A stretch of DNA of 64,000 nucleotides from Prostheceraeus crozeri (Eukaryota; Platyhelminthes; Polycladida; Euryleptidae): contig CAJQUW010005576.1 of NCBI GenBank assembly GCA_907163375.1, forward strand, positions 51,376 to 115,375, in the 5' to 3' direction. A program made the translations under genes and the position numbers. Below are positions 12,369-25,055 of this stretch, one piece after another (positions within the stretch are counted from its first letter, which is position 1; every line of letters begins with the position of its first letter). The notes below the pieces were generated by a model that did no database searches, was not told where the DNA came from, and was given only the letters and a program-made list of their open reading frames with translations.

Positions 12369-12849
12369 ATGGTTTTTAAGAATCGTCGGAGTGGTTATTT
12401 CCACGTCTAATTAAGTGGAAATAGTTTTCACCTATAGTTTGGTTAGTTTCACGTATATTTGCAGGAAAATAACAATCCTATTGCTTATGGTTATTTATCC
12501 ACACCAGCTATTAAAGGAGCACTGCATCTGTTTTGACATATGATCCTAGGCCAGGTTATTTTTACGCATGTTCTTAAAAGCATTCAGTAATAAATATCTA
12601 AGATTATTTATTATACTCATCTATACTGAGACAGACAAAACAACTCGCCCTTAATTCAAAAACAGTCATGAGTATAATTATAAAAAGTGCCCTGACTGTG
12701 AAGTTGGTCGTGACGAGACGTGGATTATACTCCATGTATAACATGGTACATTTAGAATGACGATCTATTGCGGTTTAGTTTCGCTCTATTGATTTAGCAT
12801 TACTCCTTAAGTACATGTTCGAACATCCTTCATTTTTAACAATCAATAG
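12369..12849. other. Noncoding spacer
   Basis: Contains only the second ATTAAAGGAGCACT motif. No gene seen. Confidence 0.4.
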
Positions 12850-13722
12850 CTACATATTGTATTACTTGTTAACAGACAGCAATATGTATATTTCAATGAT
12901 CAATCTAGCTCAAGGAGAACCGTTACGTCCGGGATACCACAAGGTGCGGTGTTATCACCATCTCTATTCTGCATTTTTGTTTCGCCATTGACAGCTCTAT
13001 ATCCTACGAATACTATCTATAAATACGCAGATGATATCTTACTCATGGTATGCCACTCGAACAATGAATCTTCGAACAATGCTCGTGCGGAGGAGGAATG
13101 GAAAAACATAAGCTCATGGTGTAACAGTCGTGGTTTGGTTCTAAATATGAAGAAATCTTCCCATCTGCTCATTACAAAAAGTACTGACTGTTCTCCATGT
13201 AGCTTTTTTCATTCAGTATTACCGGAAAACGACTTTATTGATGTTCTTGGCTTCAGATTGAATAAGTCGCTATCATGGTCGTCGCACATCAGCCAACGAC
13301 TGCGAAAAGCTGCAAAGTTAACTCACTTGTTACGAGTATTAAAGCCGATTCTACCGAAGAAAGACTTGATTCACATTTATCAATCGGCTATTCTGTCGAC
13401 GATGAATTATGGCAGTGTTCTATACATTGGCAGTATCTTTTCCAAGGACAAAGCTATCATCGAAAAATTTGAAAAGCGTTGCCACAAAATCATCTGCAAT
13501 AAGAACTGTAAAAAGAAATGTTTACCTGATTTTTTCGACTCCCAAAATCGACATGCTATGAAACTGTTTCAATCGGCCTTGAACACTGATCATATATTGC
13601 ATTCAAATATTCCAAGACGTCTTCCAAGTGGTCGCCTATCACAGCCGTATTGCAAATCCGCTCGTCGTCAAAAATCGTTTGTGCCACATATGACAGCCTT
13701 GTACAATTCATTTTTCCGTTGA
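12850..13722 (+). pseudogene. C-terminal half of LINE reverse transcriptase
   Basis: The frame is open from about 12850 and shows SGIPQGAVLSP (RT palm block before the catalytic site), then YKYADDILLM with the catalytic ADD, then the thumb region with ISQRLRKAAKLTHLLR and the late motif AILSTMNYGSVLYIG. A GTG at 12949 is not the true start. The endonuclease and the N-terminal palm blocks are absent because of 5' truncation. The remaining frame to the stop at 13722 has no internal stop. Clade is inferred only from general resemblance. Confidence 0.75.
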
Positions 13723-13807
13723 CATTATTTTTTCGATCATGCTTTTGTGTATTTATGATTTCCATTCATTTGAAAATATACGCTTTTTTTATTATTATTA
13801 TTATTAT
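12850..13807 (+). mobile_element. 5'-truncated LINE (Jockey/CR1-like clade)
   Basis: Begins inside the reverse-transcriptase domain and runs to a natural 3' end, a short 3' UTR followed by a (TTA)n tract at about 13789-13807. A microsatellite-type tail is usual in several non-LTR clades. 5' truncation is the common outcome of target-primed reverse transcription. No target duplication could be fixed. Confidence 0.75.
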
Positions 13808-14661
13808 ATAGGTGCACTGTACACGTACCTGTAATTATGTAAATTGCTGATAGCTAGATATATGTATGAATTGATGATCTGATTATACCTCTTTACAGAT
13901 CCGAAAAATCCGTTTACACAACAGAAAAAAGGTTCAATCTGTCGTTCACTTTTCAAAAATCCCTAGAGGTAATTCAAGATAATTTCAATAATATTTAATT
14001 GCTCTGTAATTGTATGCCAATACATGTATACTGTATATATGTTAAAAATGATTCTGTCATTTAGAAATTTCCAGCGTTCTTAGAATATGATATATTACAC
14101 GCTCAATATGCTCACGAATCATTCTTAAATTGTTTTCAGGTTTATTCGTGTATAGAAAATTGGGATTCATCGATCTCCAGGACTCTAATAAAGCATCAGA
14201 TGATGAGTACTTTTCAGGCACGAAAGGACGTGGCCATGACGCTTGCGGTTATTAAGGAAGTAAAGAAGTGCTCTTCTTTACTCTTCAAATTCCTGTCTTT
14301 GTAATTAAAAAAGCGTACAAAGTGTCCAAGTGCAATTTGTTTCTCTTTTTGGGTAGGTACTCGAGCTTTCATACTTATTTCGATTGTTGTCAAATTTTTG
14401 GTGTCCCTTACGTATCGTGGATAGCGTACTGTATTAAATAACATTAGTCTCCTCGCATCATGTCTCATCATAACACACATACCGGATGCGTAAACCTTCG
14501 TTCATCTTAGCATAAAGCCTTAGATTTTTATCTTATTAACTTTAGTCTGTGGGAAACAGCTCTAAGAAAATGATTCAGAGTTAGAGCGATAAGGATATTT
14601 GATATACAATACCTACTGAAATAATCTAGTGGTAAACCATTTGTCTGTCAATCTTTGTTAG
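13808..14661. other. Spacer with a possible minus-strand coding fragment
   Basis: A minus-strand frame of 88 codons (14480-14214; peptides PRYVRDTKNLTTIEIS and LGHFVRFFNYKDRN) has gene-like composition but no recognised motif and no clear splice borders. Nothing else seen. Confidence 0.25.
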
Positions 14662-14766
14662 ATGGCGTCGAGTTCCACTGAAGACGTTGGAAACCCATCA
14701 TATAAAAATATCAAATCACTTAATCGGACAACGGTCAAAAGCTTTATTAGTAATATAATTGATAGG

Positions 14767-15764
14767 CAGGGCTGCCGTGGGGATGGATTTCTTATCCCTA
14801 TCTCCACCCCATCTCCATTGAATTTCTTTGGGGATCCTCATATCCCCACACGAGTTGTTATCATGTTCCTACATATGGACAAAAGATATGCCTACGATTA
14901 CGATGTTCTACATGTTGAAAATAAAATGTAGCCTATGTACTTTTACCTTGGGTAATATTTACCTTTGGTAATATTCAAAACTTATTAATGAAAATAGGAA
15001 TAAGGTTATATAGTCCTACATATAGTATTATAAAAGATAATGAAGGGCCTTCCATGTCCCCAGTGTGATTGCATCTATTGGAATGTTCGGTATTTTGTGC
15101 ATAGTTAAATTATTCCTATATGATTATCCCTAGTGATTACGGTATTTCTTGGTTATCTAACTATCTTTGGCTTCAATATGACCTTGTTTCATTTCTGAAC
15201 AAAAACAAATTTGATAAATTTCAATCGTACATTTACATTAGGAGTCTACATACAGCTATATGATGATCAGTATATCTGCTTATAAAAGATTACGCATTAC
15301 GCCTCTATTTTCCATATGATAATTCAGAATATCATGAAACTTAAGACCAAAACTCTTAGTACAACTCTTATTATAAATTGTCGAAGCAATAAACTAACAT
15401 ATTCTGATAAAGTTTCAAGTACTGTAAGGAAGTCAAGAATCCCAGCTATTCGTTTTCCCTAGTTTTCATGAGTCTTCGAAAGTCGCATGAGTAGGTGGTG
15501 GATAGTTAATTCTAATTCAAGGTTCAATTGAAGTTCTCCGAGCACTCGAGACACTATTTCTGTACGTTGACGACGGAATGTATGTAGTACAGTACATTTA
15601 GTTGAATTATTGAAGCAATTTTATCAACACAGTGATAAGCTCTGAATTCCCCATATGTGCGGATCCTCATAGGGAAAATATCAATCCCCATCCTCACAGC
15701 ATCCCCATCCTATCTCCATGAGGATAGGGATCCACATTTAATCCCCATCCCGACAGCAGCCCTG
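14767..15764. mobile_element. Non-autonomous hAT element
   Basis: The ends are inverted: CAGGGCTGCCGTGGGGATGG on the left and the complement of CCATCCCGACAGCAGCCCTG on the right, matching except at two positions. The exact 8-bp direct repeat TTGATAGG flanks it at 14759-14766 and 15765-15772. Terminal CAGGG and an 8-bp duplication are hAT hallmarks. The interior has many CCCCATCC subterminal motifs near both ends and no transposase. The exact target duplication implies fairly recent insertion. Confidence 0.9.
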
Positions 15765-15933
15765 TTGATAGGTCTATTTAATAACGAAGGATGTTGACGT
15801 TTAAAATTAGTATGCGTTTTAGATCGACTTTCAGGTCAAGATTTTGAAATTTGATTTGTTTGTGACGTGACTAACTGTTACTTTACTCTCCACTATTTTG
15901 CAGTTCTTGCATAAAGCTGGAATGATCGTGCAG

Positions 15934-16018
15934 TTCTACGCATCAAACATTACTTTTATAACCCCAATGAATGGGTTGAGCGCCTGGAGGAGGGTGTAGA
16001 TCGGGCAGCTGTCTATCT
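15934..16018 (+). CDS. Possible host exon
   Basis: An acceptor-like ATGATCGTGCAG precedes 85 bases open in one frame (peptides HYFYNPNEWVERLEEG and DRAAVYL), followed by a GTGAAG donor. The composition looks coding, but no neighbouring exon was linked. Confidence 0.25.
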
Positions 16019-16348
16019 GTGAAGGCGGGCGAAATTTTCCCAATGAATCGAAGTAAGCTCCGTGCATGACTGCTCATTATTTCGCTTTCGCTTTATAATT
16101 CTGATTGCAACATTTTTCAGCCTCCATGATTTGGACAGCTTTTCGTCAAATAATAAGGAGAATGAGAAAAAGGGAGGCTTGTTTTTTTAGGGAAAGCTCA
16201 GTAAGTTATTACACATTGTTAACTTTCGATACTTGCTCCATCTAAATCTTAAATCCTATAAAATTCCATATAAAGCTCTGAAACTGTTGCAATGACACTT
16301 CCATCTGGAGTAAAAAGTAATCTCGAAATGTTTAACGATAATTTGACC

Positions 16349-16387
16349 AAGTACCTACATGTAGGTCTGGTCTACATGTAGGTACTT
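16349..16387. repeat. Perfect 16-bp-arm hairpin
   Basis: Arms 16349-16364 (AAGTACCTACATGTAG) and 16372-16387 are exact inverted copies around a 7-base loop. The core CCTACATGTAGG recurs at about 17199. Confidence 0.7.
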
Positions 16388-16723
16388 TTCTATTCAATTC
16401 AGTCTACAGCAATTTTCTTGTTGATAAAATTGCTAAAATGTGTAACAGTTTACACAATTCGAAAGATCTGATGTGTGTCTAACGATTCAGAAAATGTGTT
16501 TGAAATTATGATAGCGTTATCTCATTTGTAAATAGATCATGTTGAATGATAACTAAAAAATTGAAAGTTTGTCAAAATTTTCATGAAATTTACTGTATTT
16601 TCAATAGCTCTTTCTCTTGTACCACGGCGCCAAAATTTATACAATTTGCATCATCTTTTGAAGCAAGTCATGGAGATTGATATTGTGAAACATTTTCCAC
16701 CACCTCAATTTATGCCAGGGATG

Positions 16724-16752
16724 CGGAGTCCTATCATCTTGATAGGACTCCG
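16724..16752. repeat. Perfect 12-bp-arm hairpin
   Basis: CGGAGTCCTATC (16724-16735) and its exact inverse (16741-16752) surround ATCTT. Function unknown. Confidence 0.7.
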
Positions 16753-16869
16753 ACTCCGGGTAGCAAGTATAAATAGCCTAGTTTTTTGAAAAACTGGTAA
16801 CCTACATCATAGATCATTATAGGCTTACTTGAACCTACCCTTAGTGATCATTTCTGTATCAATTATCAA

Positions 16870-17040
16870 TCATTTTCGATGAAAGTTTATCAAATGTCGC
16901 TTTAAGTTGGATGCATGCGACTCGGCTGTTTCCATCTTGTTGCTGTGTGCTTCACACGGTTTTCCTCCAGTCTCTACCAGGCAGGAAAATCTCCATCCTT
17001 TTTCAAAAAATATGAGTGCACTTTCGATTTTAATATGCGC
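16870..17040 (-). pseudogene. BED-type zinc-finger fragment, hAT-like or host
   Basis: The minus-strand frame ends in a Cys/His arrangement, FSCLVETGGKPC followed by HASNLKRHLINFH, which resembles a BED zinc finger as found at the N terminus of hAT transposases and in some host regulators. The stop follows shortly after the finger, and no catalytic hAT domain lies nearby. The upstream limit at about 17040 is a guess based on an AG acceptor-like site. It is either a degenerate transposase fragment or an isolated exon. Confidence 0.35.
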
Positions 17041-17154
17041 TTTAGAGGAGGTATCACACACGATTAACGTGAGGGTAAGAGGTAATTTTACCGTTGCATA
17101 ATAGTCCAATGAATTGACAATAGTCCTGTACCATTCACTTGTTGAGAGATGCAA

Positions 17155-19440
17155 ACCATAGCTCTGGAGAATGTCTGGAAGGTTGCGACTAAAATATACC
17201 TACATGTAGGTCGTTTCTGTTTCTGACATTTTAAGTTCATTAGATAATTTTCAGAATGTTTATGATGTTTGTAGACATATTTTATGGCCACTACTAGATG
17301 ACACATACAAAACAAATCATCTGGAACTTTACAAGACTATATATTTTTGAACATATACAGCAGCTGTGTATGAGATAAAATAAGGAAATTATCATGTTTT
17401 TCTTTAATTATGATTCTTTGACAGAAATATCCTTTCGAACAGATGTTCATTACTCGTTATAATAAGTTTATATCATTTGCAAATATCTGATATTCTCATC
17501 AGGAATCAAAATATACAAAGATACAGTTTTAGAAATAATGAAAAACGTAGGTATTTTTCTGGCTCACAATTTAAAAATCGATCATCCTGACGACAGTTTG
17601 GTGTTTGGCTACAAATGATGCAGAAATAATGTGTGCCGGTGAAATTGAGAAATCAGGATAGACTTCACCAACCATGTACACATGCATTCCCTTTCTGATT
17701 ATGTTATTAAATGAAAACTTAACGGTAATTCGTTTGAGCACACATATAGCTGTGTACATTATCGCTCTCCTAGATTTTTTTACTTTTTTTGCAGGAATAA
17801 ACTTCGTTGAGTTGCATCTGAGAATGTGCAAAAATAAAACATCATTTTTACTTCATAAACAGCAAATTTAAGACTTCTCACCAGAAAAGTTAACGGTTGG
17901 ATGGTATTTGGTATGCAAATATAAATCTCTCATTCACGGAATCTACGAATCATTCACGAAGAACACTCACATCACGTAAATGCCACAAACACGTATTGCG
18001 GCACGGATTCTATTTGAAACTAAAGAGTGTAGCTAACGATTAGCATGCAATTCAATATGAAAGTGTCAATTTTATGATATCTTTATACATTTGTCTTTAT
18101 TTGCCAACATGTGGAAGGCTTTCTCAAGACAGCATTAAGTAATTTTTTGAAATCGCTTTCCCTTGCTTAGGAGTGAAAGCAAAGATGAGTATCTCGCGAT
18201 TATGTTATGAAACCAAGTTTTCATGTTATCCAACCAATCAACAGATACTCGTGTTATTGGCTAATATATTGTCAATTATGATTGTATGATGGTATGATGA
18301 TTGTGTGATAGTTCTACTCGCAAAAGATTACTTTGAAGAAAAATTCACCTCGGCGAGCTTTCTTCAGAAATTAATGCAAAATGAATTTTTTATTGCTATG
18401 AAAAAAATTTAAAATGATCTTCAAAGTTAGTTGAGGAAATACAAGAGTGCAGTTTTAGGTGGAAAAAATGTTTTGTTATCAATTATTAGCATATCAAAAA
18501 CACGTTTATAGAGAAGAACAAGTTGATGATTAGAGATTGATGAAATGTATCTTCATCATAATGAGAATAATAAACTACCTATCAATGTAGGTAGTTTTCT
18601 AACGCTTTTCAAATACATGTCATAGATTCAATATGCTATTGATTCCTAAAATATTTCAGATTTATTTGAGGAATACACCAATTTTTATCAGTATAGTAAT
18701 AAAGACACATTTTTCTATGCTCACTTCTTCATAAATCAACATTTTGTGCAAAATTTGTTTTTTTGATTTTAAAAGTTCAAACTTCATTTTCGAAATGCGA
18801 TTATTCGTAAACTATTTATCCAATCAATCTGAAATTATTACATGTGTGTTTTGGCGTACTCTCCCATGAAATCTCTCTTCGTTTGTTTTAAAGATGTGTA
18901 CTTTTAGAATGACGACCATTTAAATAATAGATATAAAAAAGACCTGTAAGTAGGTCAGAACTTGATCAAATTATCATTTAAATGAAATTGGCGATCGTTC
19001 TCAGCATCGTGCAACTTTCTAATTAGTACACGTTACCATCGAAAAGCCCAGATGTTATTTTATTTGAATATCATTTTGCTCTCCTCGGACAAATAGTTGC
19101 TGCGCATTTTTTACTCAATATGTCTCAGCAATGTCTTAAAATATGCAGCCGGGGAAAAGTGGTAATTAATTTCAACTCCAATTAACCAAAATCAGAGAAA
19201 ATGCCAATACATATACATACCTGAGTAGGTCCTACTTTTGGTGGGGGTTGCATCCTCCGTCTGGATCTATCCATGAGATCGGGTCGAGCCTAAAAATATC
19301 GGCCCGATCCGAACTCTGATTGAGTTGAATAGTATATTGCCTACGGTATGAACTTAGACATCAGAAAATAATATATATTGCTGAAACCTAAAAATTTTGT
19401 ATGTTTCACGTGGTATCATTTCACATTTCTTTTCTTTCAG
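17155..19440. other. AT-rich noncoding stretch
   Basis: No gene-like frame recognised. A short imperfect hairpin lies around 18575-18600 (AACTACCTATCAATGTAGG). Confidence 0.4.
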
Positions 19441-19597
19441 GAACCTGTCAGAATTGAAGACACAAAGGTGATATGTGATGGAGTAGAGATTGAGTGCGAT
19501 GGTGGCCTACAAACTATTCTTCTATCTTCGTGCTGTTTCTTGGTATCCAATATTAATCATTTACCGCGTCAAGAGGAGACACTGGAAGTCATGGAAG
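19441..19597 (+). CDS. Possible host exon
   Basis: A good polypyrimidine tract and acceptor (TTCTTTTCTTTCAG) precede an open frame (peptide EPVRIEDTKVICDGVEI) that reaches a possible donor, GAAG|GTATCA, at 19597. If that donor is not used the frame stops at 19671. Product not recognised. Confidence 0.3.
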
Positions 19598-22500
19598 GTA
19601 TCATGGGCATCAGAAAGACCTTTACGAAAATGGCATCGAAAATTCTTTTAAACACAATTAATTTGATTTAGTGAAATACTAAACTGTCTTAGTGAAAGGA
19701 TATACTCTTACTGCATTTCCTGGATTATTTCACCCGTTATATTGTCAAAGTTATGAATCTTAGGTGTCTTCACTAATAAGATACCGGCAGGCATAACCCC
19801 AGGATCACATTAGACGCGAAACCTTTTTTCAATATTGCTAAGTAAGATCCGGTCATTCCGCTATCATTATTTTATTTCATGTAGCCTACAGTAGTGTCCT
19901 AAATAGCAAGGAATTCAGTCAAAATTTCTTTGAAACATGCGCAATGATTTTTTATATAGAGATTTGTCGATCATCACCCCAATGATCATGCTCACTACAA
20001 TTTCATCATCCTCAAATATCTCAACCTTTCGTAGGAAACTATGACAGCCTATTTTGAATAAAAGCTCGACTATCATAGATTCCTACGGGAGGTTGATATA
20101 CTTGAGGATAATAAATTGCAGTGACCATGGTCATCGAAGTGATGATCGAAAGATCTCTAATAAAAAATTTGCACCCTTGTGATTAGATCAATCAATGTTT
20201 TAAAATATATTGTTATATATAATATCAACATTGATTTTGAATATACCCAATTATTTCCTTTAAGGAATTTAATCTTCAGTTTGACCAGATCTAAGGTTGA
20301 GCAGACCTTAAAAACTCTGCTGTAGACCCATTGCGCAGGTAGATAAATTACATTCTTTTTCGAAGGTGTTATTTTCGATAGATATTTGTAAACATGCAAT
20401 AAAACAACGTTGTACTGGTGTATCTGGCCTTGCTTGTTATCTTTTAGATTTACAATCAGGTATAAATGCACCACTATTCAATTTGATAAATTCATGAAGT
20501 GAACAACGTTAGTTTTTGCTAATTACGGTAACTGTACAGACTGAGTACCGCAGTATGAGTACTGTAGTGTGTTGCTAAAGTTCATTATGTAGCTATCACT
20601 CAGAAATTGGCAAAAATTAACATTGACTGACTTCCTTCTTCCCCAGTAATAAATATATAAAAGAATAAGCAAAGCCATGTATAAGCACAACGTAATTTGT
20701 GAATTCCAGACGGAAATTATTTACGTTTGTGTATAAAATAGAATGATATCACATGTTTATCTAAGTCTTTATTTATCTTGATAATAGGCTACAAAACTCC
20801 TACTCTGAGAATTGGTCGTTATACCTATTGTTTCAAGACTGACCCCTCTTTTGCATATCTTCAGATTTTATTGCACAACATAACAATTTTTATGTTGACT
20901 TAATTTGTTTCAGAAATCGTCAGCCTTTGCATTTTTTGGTAGTACTTATTAATTGCTTCGGAATCATTCACATATTCATCCTTTTGTAATATACGAACAC
21001 TCTTTTTACGACATTTTTATACGATTCATTTAGAGGCAATTTTGATAAACGCAATGAACTACGCAATTGATTGTATTTTAGTATAATTTTGAGTGTTTGT
21101 ACAAGTTTTGTATCTCAATTTGGCAGATTTTTCTTCTCGTGTTTCAGTAAGATGCATCTCTATAAGCCTATGTCATTTTGTTGCATGCCCTTTTGTAGAT
21201 GAACAAAGAGTGCTCTGACTAGTATGATGCGTTTGTATTAAAAATAAATTTTGTTATTCAATTTCATGATGCTTTGATTTTTTTATTCGATTATATGATG
21301 GAAACTTCTTCTCAATTTAAGTGTGCCATGTATCAGGATTAACTCCCTTAAAGTATATGAAGCATTAAATGCTATATGGCATAGGCCTGCTATCAATAAT
21401 AAATATAAATAAAGCTGTAAGGGTAAATAAAATTTTAGGCTATAATCATATTATAACAACTTTAAATACTACTGAAAATTTGATTTGTAAGCAGTGCTGA
21501 TTTTTGCTCTATATCTGATTTTTCTATGTGCCAATCCATCCAGGATTTTCACCTATTTGGCACCCGTTTGTTATTCTCGAGTGTCACCAGGCTTTTGGCA
21601 CGTAAGTGCGACCTAAATTCGCACGCAGAGGATTACAGTGTAGGCTTACATGTAGAGCGTATCAAGTTAGGTATACCTTCTAGAGAAAATACAGGTACCT
21701 AACTTCTCGTAGACTCGTTTACTGATGTTGAGTGAGACATAAAGGTAGACATAATTACATATGTGATAGGCCCTGGGAAAGTTACATCCCTCGAGCATGG
21801 GTGGTACGCCGGTACGTAGTTGATTCGCTGAGATTGCCTATTCTTCCCTATGTGTAATAGGAAATGAATGCTAAGGAATACACAGTTTTTAACTTCTTTT
21901 CGCCGTGCGTGAGTCGAATAAACCTTCAAGATAACTTTCTAATAACTCTCGTCTACCGAACTCGAGTTTTGATTTTGATGGACATGGCGAGCGACATGTC
22001 GAGGCCACGAGGTCTTCACTTTTCTCCTCCCTAAACATATTCTTACCTATCCAATGCAATTTATAATATGAATAATACAGGTTATTAAAATGCGACTCTT
22101 ACTGTTTCGAGTCTCAATTCAAAAATAATTATTAACCATAATTCTACATTCTAAAGGTACAACATAACATTCTCATAATTCAAGGGTATTCCGGGGTATT
22201 CAAAGAAATATGTTACATAAATAATTATCAATGGTTTAAATTTATGCGAACGTTGAATATTATTTATGTCTTATTCACATACTGTTTCACTCAATGCCTA
22301 ATCACATAGAAAACGATGCGACAGACGTGTAGTTCATTTGAAAGAACAGGAGCGTAAGTTTTGCAGTTCTCACTCGTCGAAGACAGCAAATTCTAATTTC
22401 ATTATCCATTGAAAGCAGTCGGCGTATTCTCATTGGTCTATCATCAAATTTAAGCCAATTAAAAAGGAGCGCTGACTCTTTCGTATGATTAAGTTTGTCA

Positions 22501-23289
22501 CTTGTGTTGAATGTTTCATTCCATTTCTGATCTGAAGATCATTTCAAATGTCCCTTAATCCACAAATGATATCTAGATCCATGATTTACGCTTCAAGCAT
22601 AACTTTTCATTGCTCTAGAACTCAAAACCAAATATATATATATTCATTTTCTTCTCAGTGAAATCAATCACATGTACAGAAATGTTAAAGTTTTACAAGT
22701 TAAAATCAACGAATGATGATTGAGATGGAGCACGTGATTCTCAAATCAACGCTCTGCTTTTCCATATGCTAATGTTAATGAATGTGAATGAGAAATGAAG
22801 ACATTGATGGGGTGGGTGATAGGAGAATAATTGATGAATCTTAATTGCTGAAGAAGTGGATGGATGGAGCACCCGCTGAATGTCACTCATTGTCAACTTG
22901 CTTACGTCATTAAGCTGACATTGAGATGTTACAACTGCATTGCAATGAATTCCAAAAGACGTTGAGTGATACAGTCATTTTAAGTCAGTAAGAGCCTCTC
23001 GAAATGTTATGCGTCTTATAATACGGGCGTAAAATAATAAGTCACCGCACCTACAGACAATCTGATTCATACATTCTAACCATATTCTAAGTCATTGATC
23101 TCTTTGAGCGCCCTCTACAATACTTTTCATAATTTGCATTTCATATGATTTTATTGCAATATATATAACTTTCAGAAACTGCAATTTTTCAGTTTATATA
23201 TAAATCGTAATAGTTTTATATCATCAAATTATAAATTGCACTATTTCTGTATTATCGGATAGATATTGCAATTTTTCCGCAATTTTGTC
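19598..23289. other. AT-rich noncoding stretch
   Basis: No domain-bearing frame. A TA-flanked inverted arm lies at 21616-21643. Candidate frames here are short and low complexity. Confidence 0.4.
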
Positions 23290-23560
23290 AACCAGTGTGG
23301 CCTACGGACCCTATGAAATATTGCAGACCATATTTCGGACCTTCACATATATTGTGAATACGGACCCTCTAAAGATTTCATACAATATTGGATAAAATCA
23401 ACTTTGCTTTTTTCTTTAAACTTTATTGTTAGCAATTTTTCAGGTATGCAAGCATTAATCAGTAATAAATAACACACGTGACAGAATTTTTCTCAAAATA
23501 ATTTCGGACCATCGTAATACGGACCCTTTCCTACCTGTAATACGGACCATTTTGCCTAAC
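23290..23560. repeat. Patch with six CGGACC motifs
   Basis: TACGGACC or TTCGGACC occurs six times, near 23304, 23330, 23362, 23505, 23519 and 23545, bracketed by CAGTGT on both sides (CAGTGTGGCC and AACAGTGTAG). It is possibly the subterminal motif array of a miniature element. No target duplication found. Confidence 0.4.
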
Positions 23561-24726
23561 AGTGTAGAGACACGAATGAAACTTCCAGATTATTCTGCGC
23601 TATTTCTTTTTGTGAAATGAAGCGACAAGCGATGACCTCTATTTCACCCCTCGAGTTGAAATGTGATCTTCCGATTGCGCTGCGCTATCGAAGGCGCACG
23701 AGAAAGTTATCTGCTATCGGGCTGGACTGGACAAAGCGCTCTTCTATTAATAGAATTCTCTCTCTCCCTCACTGTATCACAGGCTTGAAGCGACCGAGAT
23801 ATTATGCAACACTCATTGAGGATTCTTCCATTCATTCACAATTTAATGAATGAACAATAATACAACTTGCAACCTTGATTGACCAAAAAATTGACAAGCG
23901 GTGAAATTCAGGCATAGTCAGAATCATGTTCAGAATGATATAAAGTTCACGGTCAAGTCAAGAATTTTGAGCAATTTTTTTAATTGTCATCGATGCGTCA
24001 TGCAAATATATATGAAGCATTGCAACCAAAGATGTTTGACGCAACATTTCACGATTGAATGCATCATCATCATGTAGCGAAAATCACTGAGAGAAATGAG
24101 AGCTAAGGCTATTTATTCCAAGGAAAAACTTGCCTAGATGTGCCAGACAGCCGATCGATGACAGTTTCGGGCCAGTCCACTAACATTGGAGATACGTTTT
24201 TCTTAGAAATCACAACAAATTCGCTGCTCAATGTGTGTGACAACTCTGGGGTCGTTCTATTTCAAAATTAGCTCGTGTGAATTTAAGGGCTGACTCACGA
24301 CCACTCCCTGTTAAAAAAATAAACGTGAAAATTGGGGGGGGGGCAAACCTCGACTTCAAGACATCACATTTCACGTCATTTTTCGATGAGAGCGCTCACA
24401 AATTGATATGATCATGCATTTTTACTTCCAAATAAGCTATTTTCGAAAAATTTGTTGGTCCCAATTTTTTCATGTGGCCCAAGACTTTTTGACGAGGGAC
24501 CCACGACTCATTTTCTCGCGGGAAATGCATCGATCTAGTTTGATTAAATGCGTTCGAATTTCTGCATCAGAAGCATCTTTTTCCACAAGCATTCTACATT
24601 TGAGTCTTAATTAGAAACTCTGAAGCTGATTGCTGAAAGTTTTGCAATTTATCAGTTTTGCGAAGCCGGAATATTGCCTTTCTGACATCATGGAGGCTAG
24701 TTAAATGCTAAAACCAGACATATGAT
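23561..24726. other. Noncoding stretch
   Basis: No recognised gene. A run of ten G residues lies near 24340. Confidence 0.4.
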
Positions 24727-24890
24727 GAAGGTCGCCGTTGACACTCGAGGCAACTGCTGACAGCGGTCGCCGGGCAACGGTCGCCCACATACAGTCGAGG
24801 CGACCGCCACCAGGAGTCGCCGGGCGGCGGCGACTTCGGCGACGCCGAGGGCTGTCGCGGCGACCGCTGGGCGACTTTTGTGGTTGATAG
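24727..24890. repeat. GC-rich GGCGAC-motif patch
   Basis: GTCGCC, GGCGAC and their inverses recur many times in about 160 bases that are far richer in G and C than the surroundings. It looks like part of a repeat family with palindromic GTCGCC units. Confidence 0.5.
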
Positions 24891-24900
24891 GGATATTATG

Positions 24901-25055
24901 TACAAACCATAGATTTTTCCATGTGCCATCATTGCACATAGTCAAGATATCAAACTTCCATTCTAGTGTACTATTATCCACTTCCATGACTAGAATGGAA
25001 GTTTGATATCTTGACTATGTTCAATGATGGCACATGGAAAAATCTATGGTTTGTA
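24901..25055. mobile_element. Fold-back miniature element with TA borders
   Basis: Arms of 66 bp (24901-24966 and 24990-25055) are inverted copies with one mismatch around a 23-base centre. The outer ends read TACAAACCATAG and its inverse, so TA flanks a CAAACC terminus, as in Tc1/mariner-type miniature elements. The transcript would form a near-perfect hairpin. Confidence 0.75.

Larger units (their letters stand above)
10713..21643. repeat. Inverted 28-bp repeats about 10.9 kb apart
   Basis: Bases 10713-10740 and the reverse complement of 21616-21643 share CTACACTGTAATCCT and CGTGCGAATT, with about three mismatches in 28. Both are flanked by TA at the outer side. They could be the ends of one large Tc1/mariner-like element now holding other insertions, or ends of two separate members of one miniature family. 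Sequence just inside both arms also shares GTGCCA and AGGTCGCA motifs. Confidence 0.35.

Noticed and set aside
24901-25055. A microRNA precursor
   Set aside because: The 66-bp arms are too long and too perfect, and the TA borders fit a fold-back transposon better.
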